Assembly: GCA_025558095.1 (NCBI GenBank)
Contig: JAIVFI010000012.1
Span: 434,001-498,000 of the forward strand
Direction: 5' to 3'
Length of the DNA stretch: 64,000 nt
DNA from: Hyaloraphidium curvatum
Lineage: Eukaryota > Monoblepharomycota > Hyaloraphidiomycetes > Hyaloraphidiales > Hyaloraphidiaceae
The notes beneath the pieces are model-generated. The model was not told where the DNA came from and did no database searches. It saw nothing but the letters and a program-made list of their open reading frames with translations. The number at the start of each line of letters is the position of its first letter. Positions within the stretch are counted from its first letter, which is position 1. The translations under genes were made by a program, and so were the position numbers. Positions 37,215-47,463 of this stretch are shown one piece after another.

Positions 37215-37823
37215 TCAGCGCACGTTCGTCCTATTCTGCAGCGCGGTGCGGTGCACAAACGCTCGTCTCTCCAGGGCGCCGCTGGTACCCCTGAGCACCA
37301 GCAGAATTTCGTTGGCAAACCTCACCGGGAAGCTGCCCTTCTTCTTTTCGGCAGCCTGCTTGATCCAGAGCACGGCAAAGCGCCGCCGAGCGCGCTCCGT
37401 CAGGGGCCGCGGCACCTGGATCCGGCGGGCACCTCGCTTCGTCGACATCAGCTTCACGAGCGGGGCGCACATGTCCAGGGCTCTGGTGAGCAACTCCACG
37501 GGGTTCTGGTTCGTCTTGAGCTGCAGCAACCGGAGGGCCTCGGCAACCATCCGCTCGTAGCGCGCCTTCTTCCCGTCCCGCATGATGTTCTTGACCACGG
37601 AGTCCACGGCGGGATGCGCGCCCACGGGCAGCAGCGGGTCTGGAGGTGCCGTCGATGGCGTGGAGCGCGTCTCGTACGGGGACGCGTTCGACGGGCCAGA
37701 CTGCACCAAGCGCCGTCCCGGTATTGGCCCAAACGGCGCCACAGCCGGTAATCGAGTTCGGGATACGGTCCGGAAGCAGATGGCCTGAGGCCGGAACAGG
37801 ATGCCGATTCTGCGGGCCGCCAT
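37215..37823 (-). CDS. RSM7: Mitochondrial ribosomal protein uS7m
   Basis: Small-subunit mitoribosomal protein (bacterial S7), intronless, 202 residues. An Arg-rich presequence-like start (MAARRIGILFRPQAICFRTV) precedes the S7 core. Landmarks are HPAVDSVVKNIMRDGKKARY, NQNPVELLTRALDMCAPLVK, RRIQVPRPLTERARRRFAVL and FANEILLVLRGTSGALERRA, then FVHRTALQNRT. It nucleates assembly of the 3' major domain of the small rRNA. Confidence 0.92.
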   Translation of the reverse strand: MAARRIGILFRPQAICFRTVSRTRLPAVAPFGPIPGRRLVQSGPSNASPYETRSTPSTAPPDPLLPVGAHPAVDSVVKNIMRDGKKARYERMVAEALRLLQLKTNQNPVELLTRALDMCAPLVKLMSTKRGARRIQVPRPLTERARRRFAVLWIKQAAEKKKGSFPVRFANEILLVLRGTSGALERRAFVHRTALQNRTNVR

Positions 37824-38073
37824 TGGGAAGGTGCGTCGTTGTTTTTCGCGGCTCCTCCCGTCGTCAGCACTGCCTCACGCAGCTCTTCATCGCTGCCATC
37901 GCACCTCTTCACCGTGACTAAGTTGCTGCCAAAAATGCTGTGCGCCAACTACGTCAATTGAGATTTTGCGGGCGTCGAGACTGCGAACCTTTGCGATCTC
38001 GTCCGGATGCGCCGAAACACCCGTTCGGGCGAGGCGCATGGACTCCCTGACGATCGCCGAGACAGAGTTGAGG

Positions 38074-41000
38074 TCAAAGCTCGCTGCGACGAAGAGCTTT
38101 TAGTACTGCTCCATCTGCGAGGAACGGTCGTAGCACACTACCCTTGCTTCCGGAGAGGAAAGGATGAGCAAGCAGCTCGGGAATGGTTGCACGCCTCTTC
38201 GGGTCGCGATCGAGGCACCGCCGCAGCACCTCGTCGGCGAGCGAGAAGCTGGATGGCGGGAAAGGAATCGCGAACTCTGGATCCACGATGGCGTGGAGCT
38301 TCTTGATCATCGACGTGATCGATCCGAACGGCGGCTGCCCAAAGACCATTTGGTACAGGATGCAACCCAGGGACCAGACATCGCTGGGGCGTCCGAGCTG
38401 TGTTGGATGACATTAGGCAGCCGAACCAATCGAAGCGCTCATTCCAGCAACGGACCTTTAGATATTGCCGCTTGCTGCCGGTCATGTCAGTGATGCTCTC
38501 GGGGCTCATGTAGTTCACCGTCCCGGTCTGCGGACCCGGGAGACACGAGTTCAGACCGGCGCAACCCGGGATGTCCGTGAACCGACCTGGTGCTCCCTGT
38601 GGATATTTGTCGTGTCGTTCGGGATGCTCTTTGCGATCCCGAAGTCGATCTGTGCAGATGCAACTTCAGAAAAGCAAAGGTGCTTGAGGTTGTGCCCTGC
38701 TCACCAGTTTCAAAGAACCTTCGACGAGGAGGAAGTTCTGGCGGAGAGGATCACCGTTACTTCATTCCTTCGAGGTGTTCAGAAACTAACTCACTGCCGG
38801 CTTCAGATCGGTGTGGATGATGTTCTCCTCGTGTATGGCGTGCACGGCCTGAAGCATCTGCGTGGGACCCAATGAGCTCCAAGTTCGGTCCATAGCTGCC
38901 AAACGCAGACCTGTTCCCAATACATGCGAATGAAATTGATGCTCAGGTTTCCTTGCTCGCGCTTCATGAGCGTCGCCAGGTCCACCTCGCCCAGCTCCAT
39001 CACCTGGCCAGGATCGCGCTCAGCGAACGTCACGCGCATTCAATGCGGAGGTCGCACCATGAGGATGAAATCCTCGTTCATTTCCGCGTCGATCAAGCGG
39101 ATGATGCGCTCGTTCTTGCGCAGCTTCTGGAGCAGCGAGATTTCGTTGCGATAGCCCTCGGTGGCGAACTGGTCCGCTGTTTTCAGGTTCACTTTCTTCA
39201 GCGCATACTGCTTTCCGTCCGCTGCCATGAGCTTGTACACCTTGCTCGAGCCGCCCCGACCGATGACCTCGAGGCGTGCGTAGATGACGCCATTGACCTG
39301 GTTCCGCGGTGGTTCAAGTAGCTGGAGCGATCCGGCATCGATCGGCTTACCTCGATGTGGGTTTTCGGGTTCAACACCGTTCGCTGCAAGGGAGGTGTTG
39401 GCAAGGGAGGTCTGTCGGCGGGTCTGGATAGCGCTGCCGGAGGTCGCGGGGGTTCGGCTGCCAGCGCCTGGTTGATCGTTTGATCTCCAGACGGGGATTT
39501 GGTGTCTTCTGCGGGCGAAACCCGGCGGCCGCCTTCCGGGTTCCAGTGGGATGCCAAAACCGTGGCAGACGGGTCGCCCATCGCCTGGGCGGAGAGCGCC
39601 GGTTGCTCATCCTGGGCATAATTGTGCCTACTTGAGACCGTTGATGGTACGTGGCGCACTGTAGCATTGTCCTGTTCGGGCTCCCTGTCCGGCAGTACAG
39701 CGCTTCCGCTCGAAACGGGATGAGTGGCGCCAGTGGAAGACGTCAATCCATGCCCCGCTCTTGCCCGCGTTTCGGAGTAGATTTTCAGAGGGGTTACCTC
39801 CGACGATGCAGCCGCTGAGCTGGGCGTCAGTGCATGGCTGCCGCGCGGCGGCAGTTCGCTCACCAGCATCGCTCTCGGGTGAGTCAGAGTCGGGACCGGA
39901 GCTCTGGGGGGATCCGTCGGTCCCAAGGAGCACGTGCCGTTTGGGCGGACCTTCAAGTACGTCCGATGAGCGGGGGAGCACGCAGACCCAGCGAAAGGCG
40001 TTCGTACCGAGGCGTTTCCGATCCAGCCGCCGTAAGCGGCTTTGGAGGCCCGAGGACGCCGGCTCCGAAGTCCCAGAATCCCTCGACGCCCCAGAACCGA
40101 TTTTGAAGGAAGTGCGGTCCTCATGGTCCGCGCGCGGGGTCTTGATGGTCATCGCGTCGATGCTCGAAACAAGCTCCTCCCCAGCCACCGCGCTCGGCGT
40201 CGACGAGATCGCAGCAACTTGCTGTGCTTCGCTGGATTCCTTTCCTCCCGGTCCCACGGGCTTTGCCATGGCGATCGCAGAACGGAGAGGAACCGCGGTT
40301 TCTTGGGCAGCGTTCGGCTCCGGTGGCTCGCGCAGTTGGCGGGGCGGCACGTTCTCCTTGTCATTGAAGGGAACGGGCGCTGGGGGGCTTTGCACTGACA
40401 ACGCCCGGCCATCCACGCTCATAGACCCGATGTTTGCCCCTGGCACAGTGTTCGAAGGCCTCGCCGATCGAGAACCAGGTTCCAGATGAGACGGCAGGTT
40501 CTCCAAGTAGTCCACGAGAAGGTCAGCTGGCTGCGCATTGAGTGACATTCCAGTTGCGATAGTGTTCTTTGCCGCTTCCAGAGAGCCTGCAGATTGTAGG
40601 TGAGCCCCGTTTAGAGAGGGCATGGTGCAATCCCACCCCTTTCAAGTTCGCAGTCGGCAAGGCCGACGTAGAATTTGGCCGACCGCAACCCTATCTTCGA
40701 TGTCCGCATTCGTCGGTAGACCGAAGTCGCGTCGTCGCTTCCGCCGGCCTCGCTGTCGCCCGCCACCGCAATCAGTATTGAGCCACGCCCGCTGGAGCGA
40801 AAACGCGCACTTGCACAGCCTGGCATACTCGAGCCAGATATCGATGAGGAGGCCGTTGTTTCTGTGGAGCTCCACCGACATCTTTTCCGTGGCCTCCTTG
40901 AACAGGGCGAGCAGCGTTCGAGAGAGCCCGCCCGGTCCGTCCGGCGTACGCGTCCCTCTGGCCGCCTTGACCCGCTCGGCATTCAGAAACTCCGCCCATG

Positions 41001-41165
41001 CTAGCCAAAGAGGCGCCAGAATATACGGCAATCAGGTCGGAGACGAGCCGAGAAGGGTGTGCCTCGCGGACCTCCCGGATGGTTGTTGGCTTCCTCAATC
41101 TTCCTCCGCCACACGGACCTCTCGAGCTTGTCCGCTTCCATGCTCCATGCGCTGCTCCCGCTCAT
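38074..41165 (-). CDS. MPS1: MPS1/TTK dual-specificity spindle checkpoint kinase
   Basis: Kinetochore and spindle-pole kinase that phosphorylates the Knl1/Spc105 scaffold. The N-terminal TPR region begins MSGSSAWSMEADKLERSVWR, is spliced to AWAEFLNAERVKAARG, and includes LLIDIWLEYARLCK, YRRMRTSKIGLRSAKFYVGL and MSLNAQPADLLVDYLENLPS, matching the Mps1 TPR. A Ser/Pro-rich linker follows. The kinase domain has the lysine strand QYALKKVNLKTADQF, the catalytic loop HTDLKPANFLLVEGSLKL (spliced), IDFGIAKSIPNDTTN, QVGTVNYMSPESITDM, DVWSLGCILYQMVFGQPPFG and RCLDRDPKRRATIPELLAHP. At least nine short introns are present. The HTDLKPANF and GTVNYMSPE pair identifies Mps1 specifically. Confidence 0.92.
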
Positions 41166-41287
41166 GGCATTCCGGGACCGGCGCGCCTGGCGGCCATGCC
41201 CCCAATGTGCTTTTGGGAGGCAGGAGAATTCGTAGTCGCCGTAATGGACTCGGCGGGGAGCATCACCAACATCATCAATCGAGGTCG

Positions 41288-42196
41288 TCACATCCACAGC
41301 TTCTTCAGCGGCTCTTCTGCCGAGTCTTCGGCAACCTTCAGCACCTTCGACCACATCGCCTCCGTAACTTGAGCCATTGATTGGCCCGCGTCCACCACCT
41401 GGGGCAGAGCAAAGGAATGATCAGGACTGACCGGCAAGAAAGGCAGAGCGTGGTGCCCTCGCCTGCCACGTCTCGTCTTTAAGATCTTGGAACACCGATG
41501 CCACGCCCTCCTGCATCTCCTTGGTTTCGTACCTCTCGCCTCCAAACCCCTCCCGTTGGGCAGCGGCGTCGCCCGAGATGCTGAGGTAAAAGACGACGTC
41601 CGGTCGCACGAGCCCCGAGTCCGGAGCCTTGCACCAGGGCAGTTCCAGTCCCTGCGTTGCGACTGCCTTGAGGAAAACGTTGCTATTGGGGTGCACTACG
41701 GTCAAACCTTGGCGACGCTGTACGCCACCCCCGAATACGCGTAGCGATCTGCAATGACATGGACTCCGGATCGCAGTACGCGCTCAATGTCGTCGCTGGC
41801 GGCGATTGGCGGTCCAGCGATCCCGAGTAGGTACGGCAGGCATTGCCGAACCTGTGCTCCCACCGGTTGGCGGAAAAGAGGAGGTGCACGGCCCGAGCAT
41901 CCAGGTTCGCTTCGCTCTTCAGGTAGTCGTTGATCATTTGGCCAATTCGGGTCGTCCGGTCTGGAGGGCTCTCGTCGGCGCGACGAAAACGCGGTGGGCC
42001 GAACCCCGCATACCGGGGAACCTCCGCAACTCCGCCTTCCTCCCGCTGACATTTAATCTATCGAGGAGTGCTCGGCATTGTGTCGACTTCCCCGAGCGGT
42101 CGGCACCCTCTAGGTTGGCGGGTTGGACACGATGAGAGACACCCCCTGTCCCCCGGAGGAGGTCCTACCGAGCACGATGAAGATACCGCGAGGCAT
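41288..42196 (-). CDS. CDC8: Thymidylate kinase
   Basis: dTMP to dTDP phosphorylation. Exon 1 starts MPRGIFIVL; the splice produces the P-loop [19 protein letters not shown]. Next come [51 protein letters not shown] (the family's DRY..SG..YS motif), [20 protein letters not shown] and [12 protein letters not shown] in the lid. The last exon is [15 protein letters not shown], ending LKKLWM. About five small exons. The C-terminal exon was selected because fungal enzymes end with a W-K/M after PLxxLW. It lies upstream of MPS1 on the same strand; 122 bp separate its stop from the MPS1 start. It is divergent from SWI1. Confidence 0.92.
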
Positions 42197-42367
42197 GGCA
42201 CGGGCATGTAATGCACAAATCAGTTGCGCCAACCTGCTTTGACAGCGAATAGGAGAGATAGATTCGGAGGGTGATGCCGCAGCAGCGGCTGCGCGCTGGC
42301 CCGCCCGGCGGCCGCCTTCTCAGACCACACTGTCCTCGCGTCGGCGGGCAGCCGGGCAGGCGGAGAA

Positions 42368-44303
42368 ATGGCTCTGGGGTCCGAGGAGGAGTTCAACGAG
42401 GCGCGTGCAGCACCAAGCTGGACGGGGATTCCTGTTGACACCCATCGGTTGGCGAGCAGGCTCTCGCGAAGCACCTACAAGCTCGAGGCACTACGCTCCC
42501 CACGGATCTGCAAGTGGGCGGCAAGGTGGTTTCATTACGGGCTCTGTACGAGGCTGTGCGGGAAAATGGCGGCTCCGGCAAGGTTGGGTTGCCCGTACTG
42601 GAGCCGTGGGCGGACCGGTGACGGACGACTTGACAGTCGCGGGACGCGCGATGGTGGAGACATGTCGCTTCCATATTCGATCTTGGCTCCTCTTCCAACG
42701 CCATTATGGGTCAGTTGGAGCGGCTGAACGGACTGGGATGGCGGTTCATGAATCAATCGCCAAACAGCGCTGCGGAACGCGTATACCACCTATCTTGCGG
42801 ACTTTGAGAAGCTGCAATCCGCCGAAGCAAACCACCAGGGCGGTATGTGGACGTGTCTGGTCTTGGACTCCAGTCGCTCATTGATCAACGGCGCTCCAGC
42901 ATCTTCCTCAGCCGCAGCTGCGCCGAATGCTGCGGACATCGCCGGCGCAACGGTGCCGAAGCCACTCTACCTCCCCTTCCGGCGTGATGTTGCCGCGGAG
43001 AATGGTGGCTACGACCCAGCGCTGCTGGAGGGGGAGGTTTTGCCCCGCACCAAGAAGCTCCAGAAAGAAGAGTTCGGTATGTCTGCTGGGACCTTCCGGG
43101 GCCAAATCGCCTGAGCCGGGTTTCCCAGGGTCCGTCGACTTGATGCGGATTGGCATGCACCTCAGGAGTGGGCAGAACTTCGAGATGTCTTACGGACTGA
43201 ACGTTCTGACGGTGATCTCTGCCGAGATGGATGTTCCTTTGGTGCACACTCCGGAGCTCGTGGCGGTCATGTTTGAGCTTTGGCAGCTGGGTCTCGGGGT
43301 CCTTCGGGAGCTCATCGGAGCGGTCGAAGACGGGAGCGGCTTCGACTACGACTGGAGCTACCGAAGCGCGGTCGACGGCCTGGCCGTTTTCCGGCTGGCT
43401 GAGGCGAACGACCCGACGGACGAGCGGGTGAAAGCGGGGAGCCGCGTGCTCGCGATCACGGACGCTTTTCGGAACCTGTCCTTCTCCCCGGAGAACCAGA
43501 AGTACTTGGGGAAGGATGCCGGGTTTCTGTCGCTACTCGTGGACACTCTGTCGTTGAAGCTGCCCGAGCCAGAACAAGAAGGGATGCGTGGCCGGGAGCC
43601 TTTGGAGGGGCGCGCCCTCGTTTTGGAGCTGCACAAGAACATGGTCACGCTCCTCTCCAACATTGCTGGAGAAGTGAAGCTGTCGTCGCCGTTTGCGGCC
43701 AGCCGCGTCCTGCGGTTCATGCTGGGTTTCCTCGGGGATGAACCGAATCCGGAAACGGAGTTGGGTCCTTACTCGTTCCCGGCCTTGGAGGCTTTTGCCA
43801 AAATCTGCCTGCTCATCGACAATCGGGAACTGCTGGCGTGGAATTCGGAGCTCCTCGGACTGGAGGCTTGGATCCCCAGGCTCGCGCGCTATCTAACCTT
43901 TGCCGCGAAGGACTTTTCCTTCACACCGCAGCGGCTCGCTGTGCTGGAACTCGCCCTGATGGCCCTCTACAATCTGAGCAGTCTGAACGAGGAACTACGA
44001 AGGACCGTCATTGCTCAGCCCGGGGCCATTCAGAACCTTTTCAGCATTGCTATGGCGGGCAATCCCGGCGCAGTGCACATCACACTGGGCCTGCAGTGGA
44101 CCATGGTCCGCGCCAAGGCGGCGCAGATACTCCGGGAACTGGCGAGGAGCGAGGCGAGCCATGCTACCTTCCGGACATTCGAATATGTGATGCTCGCCCT
44201 CCTCATGGACTACCGATCCCAGCCCACGAGCGAGGAACGGACGGCTGTCGACGAGCTTGTAACTGCGTTCCATGGTATCCTCTTTTCGCTGCAGCTCGGG
44301 TAG
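42368..44303 (+). CDS. SWI1: SWI1-like ARID subunit of SWI/SNF
   Basis: DNA-binding subunit of the SWI/SNF remodeller. The ARID domain is spread over small exons: ALAKHLQARGTTLPTDLQVG, GKVVSLRALYEAVRENGGSG, SRDARWWRHVASIFDLGSSS and ALRNAYTTYLADFEKLQSAE. After a linker (LYLPFRRDVAAENGGYDPAL) the large last exon is an armadillo-like C-terminal domain with SYGLNVLTVISAEMDVPLVH, TDAFRNLSFSPENQKYLGKD and HKNMVTLLSNIAGEVKLSSP, as in Swi1/BAF250. The ATG at 42368 (MALGSEEEFNEAR) is the likely start, but no splice to the first ARID exon keeps frame cleanly, so the 5' end is uncertain. The protein is shorter than yeast Swi1 and lacks its Gln/Asn-rich N-terminus. Confidence 0.85.
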
Positions 44304-44312
44304 ACCGATGGG

Positions 44313-45887
44313 TCACAGCGATTTGCGGTACACAGCCGTGGGACCCAGCTGTGGCAGCGAGGTGAGCGAATGAAGGCGGCTGGTAGCGGCGGTTGCCCAC
44401 CTCATTGTAGTCGGCCCGTGTAATCCATACCCTCTCGGTCGTAGTTTTGAAGATGGCCTGCGCAGTAATCTGGGCGCCGACAAATGCCATGTCCTGCGGT
44501 CTCTCCTTCATCTTTGTGAAGTACTCGGGAGGTTTCACGAACTTCAGCTCCTTTGGTTGAAGGTCATTTGCCGTTTCCGAGGCCGCAACAAATTGCGTAA
44601 GCTCCTCCTCGAGACGCTCTCGAAGGCCTGCGAACGCCGTCAGCGTTCTGTCTCCAAAGACCGCTCCGTCAAAAGAACGCACCCTTCACGGCACTCAAAC
44701 CTCCACACAGGACCACGTTCTCATACAGGGGTATTCGTTTCTCCAGATCCACGCGCAAAATAGCCAGATCCATAGCCTCCGGAAGGCTCATCACGCTCTT
44801 GCCATTCAGCGCGGGATCAAAAAGCACCTCCATACACTGCAGCCGGGCGGAGCCGATGGATACCTTGCAAAGCCAGCACCGGTCAGCCCATCTCCAGCGC
44901 GGCCCAGTTCGAAACGAAACACGCACAGATTTGCCATCGATGTCGACTGCAGGCCCTTGATCTTGCGCTGGCCTCGACAGCCTCGCCCCCGGACCGTACA
45001 TCACCTCACATATCCCAGATTCCTTGATTCGCCGGCAGTCGGCAACGTCGGGGGAACGTCCCAAAGCGGCTTCCAAGGCCGCATCGCTCCGAAGAAGTTT
45101 AAGCATGTACTGCTCAACATCACTGCCTCCCAAGGGAATCCGTTGCACTGCCTCCAGGAGCAAGACGCTGTCAAATACAGGGGTAATGTCTTCGTACGCG
45201 AGCGACCGATTGGAAACTTTCCGAGGAGCGAGAACGCCGGATTCTCACCTATGGAATCATGGCCAAGGTCGACGACGAGCCCCGTGACGAGGGCATGGCT
45301 GTACAGTGCCATCAAGGGTTGCTGGACAATGTAGAAGCCCAGCACTTGCAATCTCTCGAAAGCGGCCTGGGTCGCAAGTTCCCAGGAATCCAAAGCGAAG
45401 CTGACGGGCACCGATAGCAACAGAGGGTGCTCTGCCTTGGCCTTCTTTTGCGGCTGCTGCTGCTGCTGAAGCCGTTGGAAGCAATGCTGTCTGGGGTCCA
45501 GAATCAAAAGCTGCCCGCTAGCGCCGTCGCAAAAGGTCCCACAAGAGAGCTTCTAACGCGGGCCAGTCCGCCACGTGCCCACGGTGGATCAGGTCCCGAT
45601 ATGTGACCGCCGGCCCATCCTCGTTCTCGCGCAGGTACGACTCGATCTCGTCGCCAAATAGCATCTCTCCCCCTGCATCTCCATCTCCCTCTCCGTCCTG
45701 CTGGGGAGAGACAATGCCAACTCTCGTCGATATCCTCTGTCGAGAACCGAAGCTGTGGGCACAGAGCATCGTCTTCGGCGGCACGCCGAACCTCTGTCGG
45801 TCCGCTCTGCGGCTCTGCCCTTCCCGCTCTGATTTGGTAGGAGCCAATCTCAAACACGAATATGTTCTGGTCCGTGAAATGTGCCAT
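44313..45887 (-). CDS. ARP9: Actin-related protein, Arp9-like
   Basis: Actin-fold subunit shared by fungal SWI/SNF and RSC. The start is MAHFTDQNIFVFEIGSYQIR; a 55-bp intron joins to RISTRVGIVSPQQDG. Next come FGDEIESYLRENEDG, VADWPALEALLWDL, HPLLLSVPVSFALDSWELAT, LVVDLGHDSI, PLYENVVLCGGLSAVKG, PPEYFTKMKERPQDMAFVGA and, after a final intron, YNELGPTAVYRKSL, the actin-like C-terminus. Between ALLWDL and LLILDPRQHCF the frame shifts at a run of four A (45531-45534) without a credible intron. A missing base, or an intron I cannot see, would explain it. Arp9 is chosen over other Arps from the PEYF..FVGAQI and TRVG patterns. The stop is 9 bp from the SWI1 stop. Confidence 0.78.
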
Positions 45888-46021
45888 TGGGGGTCCCGAG
45901 TCGGCGTCTACGGTGACGGGTCGCGGGTCGCGGCCAACGTCACCACCAAACCTGCGCGCGTTGCGGCCCGGGGGAACGCGTCAGACGCGTCTGGACGCTG
46001 ACTTTTCCTCGAGGATTCGCG

Positions 46022-46839
46022 ATGGAGACGAATCCCCGGGGAATACCGCGGGCACCGTTCGTCGTGCGTCGCTGTTGGCCCGCGCCCGGCTCGGCAACCT
46101 CGGCAACTGGCCCCCTCTCACCGTAGGCGAAAGTGGAAGACTTCCTCACCGGCTCGGATGCCGAAACGACTCTGGATAAGTTTTCCGAGATGCGGTCGTC
46201 AGTGGACGTGTGTGTCTGCCGGGGGGTTCCTGAGGCGGTCCCGCCGTCGCAGGAAGTACGCCTTCATGGAGGACCAACTCCTGAGGAAACGACGGAGCCT
46301 TCAGGAGAAGATTCCGGAGCTCGAGAAGACTTTGGAGGCTGTCAAGTTCTTTGTCTCGAAACAGGTACGGGTATCGCACTCGAGCCCAGGGACAGCATGT
46401 GCTCATCTTGCTGGCTACCCTCAGGGGGAGGAGGAGCCCATCAAGGTTCGGTTCGAGCTCAATGATACCCTGTGGGCCAACGCCCGCATCCCACCGGGGG
46501 ACAAAGTTTGCCTGTGGCTTGGGGTTGGTTTTGCAGGTGCTGTCATTTCTGGAAACGTCCTCACGATCTCTGCAGGCAAACATCATGGTTCAGTACTCGA
46601 CAGATGAAGCTGCAACGCTTCTTTCTGATAAACTCTCGTCGGCCAAGACAAACCTGACTTACACCTTGGAGGACCTGGAGTTTCTGAAGGAGCAGATCAC
46701 GACAATGGAGGTGAAGTGGGTGATTAAAATGGCATGTGCCTATGGCGCTTGAGGCTGATTGATGGCTGCTTTGTGCAGCATTGCACGGGTTTACAACTAT
46801 GATGTAAAGCAAAGACGGGGCAAGGAGGCTGGAGAGTGA
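46022..46839 (+). CDS. PAC10: Prefoldin subunit 3 (VBP1/Pac10)
   Basis: Alpha-type subunit of the hexameric prefoldin that delivers actin and tubulin to CCT. Exon 1 encodes METNPRGIPRAPFV; the next exons encode AKVEDFLTGSDAETTLDKFS, KYAFMEDQLLRKRRSLQEKI, VRFELNDTLWANARIPPGDK with VCLWLG, then ANIMVQYSTDEAATLLSDKL, LTYTLEDLEFLKEQITTMEV and NIARVYNYDVKQRRGKEAGE. Terminal coiled-coil helices flank the beta-hairpin region at VCLWLGAN. Five introns of 50-80 bp. It diverges from ARP9 with 134 bp between starts. Its stop codon lies immediately before the retroelement block. Confidence 0.92.
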
Positions 46840-47463
46840 CCTCAGGTTCCACTGTGTTTGTGCGTGTTGTATGATGATCAATCGATACCCCAGCTTGTAT
46901 GCAAACACCAGCATCCAAATCACTGAAGGGGGCATGGAGAGACTGGCAGCGGCAGCCCTATCTCGTCTGCAGCTTCTGATCCCCTCTGCATTGGCCAACA
47001 GAAAGTGCTCTTCGTCTCCAATGTGCCCAGAGTCCTGCTTGCACGTTGCCTGCTGCATTGGCCATGCGAGTGATGCGAGAAGAACACTTCAGCAAGGAAC
47101 ACCGCATGAAGGGCCGGGTTGATCTCCGTACACGAAATCCGAACTTCAAGCCTTCCAGCAGCTCGTTGCACTCAGCCCAGGGAGCTAGCCGAGCATTCCA
47201 GACTCGGTAAAAGACCTTCTCCAGTGTCATCTCTATGCTGATGCCTCGGTAGTTGCCAGCCACGTTCTTGGGCCCCTTCTTGTGTAGCACAACCAGCTGT
47301 GTCTGGCCCCAGTCTCGCATGTTGACGCCATTGAGCACGTTGTTGAGCAGATCGACAACAGCTTGTTTCAGCACAGTGGTCCCGTAATTGACGAAGAAGA
47401 AGAATAGTATTGGTGACCCTGACCTGCCCCTGGCTTGGCCGCTGTTACACCATGAGTTTGCTG
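46840..47463 (-). mobile_element. Decayed LINE fragment with internal deletion
   Basis: The minus strand carries pieces of the same LINE family found to the right, but more diverged. At 47090-47463 the RT N-terminal half is readable (LNNVLNGVNMRDWGQTQLVV, GNYRGISIEMTLEKVF, FGFRVRRST). At about 46960-47060 there is a fragment near the protein's C-terminus (HIGDEEHFLLANAE) that has GAG where the array copies have a TAA stop. The RT centre is deleted. It also contains the 45-bp LTR-like segment (about 47409-47453). The insertion begins almost directly after the prefoldin gene's stop. Confidence 0.75.
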
